Of a stretch of DNA of 5,635 bases, positions 4,701 to 5,635 are shown one piece after another. The position numbers were made by a program, and so were the translations under genes. Positions within the stretch are counted from its first letter, which is position 1, and each line of letters opens with the position of its first letter. The notes beneath the pieces were generated by a model. The model saw only the letters and a program-made list of their open reading frames with translations, had not been told where the DNA came from and ran no database searches. The stretch is from Treponema sp. UBA4232 (GTDB taxonomy: Bacteria; Spirochaetota; Spirochaetia; Treponematales; Treponemataceae): NCBI GenBank assembly GCA_002396325.1, contig DGXM01000002.1, forward strand, positions 1-5,635, read 5' to 3'.

Positions 4701-5635
4701 ACAGTCATCACTTCCGACGAGTACCTTGGCATAAGCGGCATGGTGAAGGATTCGGGTGAGATGGCATTTACCGTGGACAAATCCAAACCCTTCCATTTTG
4801 ATATGAACGGAAGCATCGTGAAAAGCATGATGGACCTGCATTTCCAGAATCTGCAGATTGATTTGCCCAGTTTCGACTACATCATAAACTCCGACCTTCT
4901 TTCTATTTATAAAGGCCAGGTAAAGGGATTTATGGACATCTCCGGTCTTTTGAGGGATCCTGTATTCGAGGGTTTCCTTGCTTTCGAGAACCTTGATTTT
5001 AATTCCCCCGATTTCATTTCCGAGCATCTCACTGCCAGACGAGTCGAACTTTCCATGGTTCAGGATGAATTCGACATTCCGGTAACCGATTTTTCAATTG
5101 GAAACAATGTTCTGAGCGTGGGAGCCCATGCCCGCATGGGAAGATGGGAGCCTGAAGAGATTACAGCCACTTTAAGCACGAATTCCGGCGATATTCCCAT
5201 AGATGTGGATGTGCCGCTTATGGATCTGAAGGGACAGCTTGGACTTGAGGCGGAACTCAAATATACTGAGGATTCGGTGGTGCTTTCGGGAGAGGCCACA
5301 TTGAACAATGCAACCGTGTCTATCCTTGACAGCATAACGGAGTTGGATTTCTCGTCACTTACCGGAAAAACAAAGACCGATACCTCAAGGCTTGGCATAA
5401 ACGTGGATATGGACTTCCTTATCGGACAGAAGGTGATGATTGTCGTGAATCCCATTATGCGGACGCTTCTTGCTCCCGCCACACCGGTTCATCTTTCAAT
5501 GGATACGGCAAACTCACTGTGGGCAATCACCGGCGACATAGTCCTCAAGGGTGGGGAAGTGTTCTATCTGAGCCGCAACTTCTACCTGAAAGAGGGACGG
5601 CTTGTGCTGAATGAGACCCAGAACAGTTTCGATCC
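1785..5635 (+). CDS. tamB: TamB/AsmA-family envelope biogenesis protein, 3' end beyond the window
   Basis: One frame runs without a stop from ATG 1785 to the window edge, 1283 complete codons. The start is secure: an in-frame TGA lies at 1770-1772 with no start codon between. Residues 1-7 are basic (MKRWIKN), and residues 8-25 form one hydrophobic helix, a signal anchor placing the rest in the periplasm. Residues 53-77 (ISYRKLSPSLLTGIHINGI and neighbours) match the N-terminal AsmA-like signature. The long middle is beta-rich with recurring glycine/proline turns such as GTVDNP (831-836) and SGLLRDPVFEG (1053-1063), as in the bridge-like beta-groove fold. Residues 1248-1283 (ITGDIVLKGGEVFYLS then FYLKEGRLVLNE) match the TamB C-terminal domain (DUF490); the last two bases, CC, must encode Pro, giving the motif FDP. 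Family members span inner to outer membrane and act in phospholipid transport or outer-membrane protein assembly, with TamA or BamA-type partners. E. coli TamB has 1259 residues, so this one is longer. The TamB assignment over other AsmA-like proteins rests on the C-terminal region. Confidence 0.87.
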   Translation, partial: MKRWIKNFIGIVLFILLMWAVFSALRPVYKFINGVVAEYEAEVSDMLRKKTGLGISYRKLSPSLLTGIHINGITVFDEETGEEMLTIRNAVISYSLKSVLKGDFDNAFSKLLINDVTIEFDRDKYSRILEKIQLLMGTNEKKDEGKNNVKISPEGASELRLLGTETLEKIHKVLTALPFAIQFKNINVHYRQSGIDLLAGIKSLALSRENSVSISANLNGYAFATLDALKKQTVGTRFSVKGNFMPEISGSSAIVALDQYSKADYSLKSTEFLLRYNEGSAMLKTTQRSSPYAISAECNLSSGDVALDLSTKNLDPFSLVKMPPLKGALSYAKGVRISTDASANLNILNGAYDWKAKGSLSLPRKITPEGETVSFNLSGDKNLLRIGYINAYGPMVGAKVTGTFNIPKKIPSGEVVLEHFKLPNGGLVSGEMYVDPIDDGFTCFMPQLYLGEQALTALQVDVFPTPGSLDFSLKVNDYSHQEEEAPGEIRVDGSVVLKTKDIQAHVAVDRFYIDTIAKAGSFFLPEETQGKVTALLPKLEPFITSCELFVSTDLKNITYNSPYVVVANTQKDRQMLLLSFDGNQESVQVTQLDLVYGNQSVQATVNADISAEDRQVLFSTICNVNHIPYEFTGVYTMGEWLNISGDYNLEVFVNLNDPLNGALQFSDFPVAVGSMLLAFSTQTSFSYSALEGIHVNIENFQIEEIGGKIGLAPKISVAGTIDNDSLELTDIIYIDTASELEGEGGAEWIFTEEGVFDSLNFGFQVASQMSQEHIDVTGNVSNPLQSPLSVQNAKSDFFFSVEALIEDFPMGSLFKNQHDDDTLTATISANGTVDNPYVNLVLDSLSMQVKGAPVHAKGEASIIEENINISHIEADWRYFHLDNIMGTFDLSSFDGLVQSDFSAKIGSAEPFTAPMVFTVTSNKTPPEEKAGFTSLLGLPSEITLYIDADPLSGGILKKDIPLHFVAQHSPGVTVITSDEYLGISGMVKDSGEMAFTVDKSKPFHFDMNGSIVKSMMDLHFQNLQIDLPSFDYIINSDLLSIYKGQVKGFMDISGLLRDPVFEGFLAFENLDFNSPDFISEHLTARRVELSMVQDEFDIPVTDFSIGNNVLSVGAHARMGRWEPEEITATLSTNSGDIPIDVDVPLMDLKGQLGLEAELKYTEDSVVLSGEATLNNATVSILDSITELDFSSLTGKTKTDTSRLGINVDMDFLIGQKVMIVVNPIMRTLLAPATPVHLSMDTANSLWAITGDIVLKGGEVFYLSRNFYLKEGRLVLNETQNSFD

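Overview
The window looks like ordinary chromosomal DNA from a diderm (Gram-negative-type) bacterium. A treponeme-like spirochaete is my best guess, but only an inference. It rests on moderate-GC coding DNA, AT-rich spacers with A/T homopolymers, a thymidylate kinase of unusual type, and a very long, divergent TamB-like protein. No marker gene settles the taxonomy. I see no phage, transposon, CRISPR or defence genes.

Layout, left to right. Positions 1-110 hold no gene but contain a perfect inverted repeat that looks like one copy of a dispersed palindromic element. Positions 104-250 form a complete single-tRNA unit on the minus strand: consensus promoter, tRNA with a CAU anticodon, and intrinsic terminator. 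Positions 343-828 (minus) encode NrdR, the ATP-cone repressor of ribonucleotide reductase genes. It has its own near-consensus promoter and a leader hairpin. Positions 962-1624 (minus) encode a thymidylate kinase that lacks the usual Walker A lysine. Positions 1625-1784 are a divergent spacer with start-proximal secondary structure. From 1785 to the window edge, one uninterrupted plus-strand frame (1283 complete codons, no stop) encodes a TamB/AsmA-family envelope protein whose 3' end lies outside the window.

The minus-strand genes share a theme of DNA-precursor supply: Tmk makes dTDP from dTMP, and NrdR senses the ATP/dATP balance to control ribonucleotide reductase. The plus-strand gene is unrelated and belongs to outer-membrane biogenesis or inter-membrane lipid transport. 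I found no convincing evidence of a previously undescribed multi-gene system. The points most worth a second look are the Thr-for-Lys change in the Tmk P-loop, the hairpin and displaced Shine-Dalgarno-like sequence upstream of tamB, the dispersed palindrome, and the mismatched D-stem of the tRNA.
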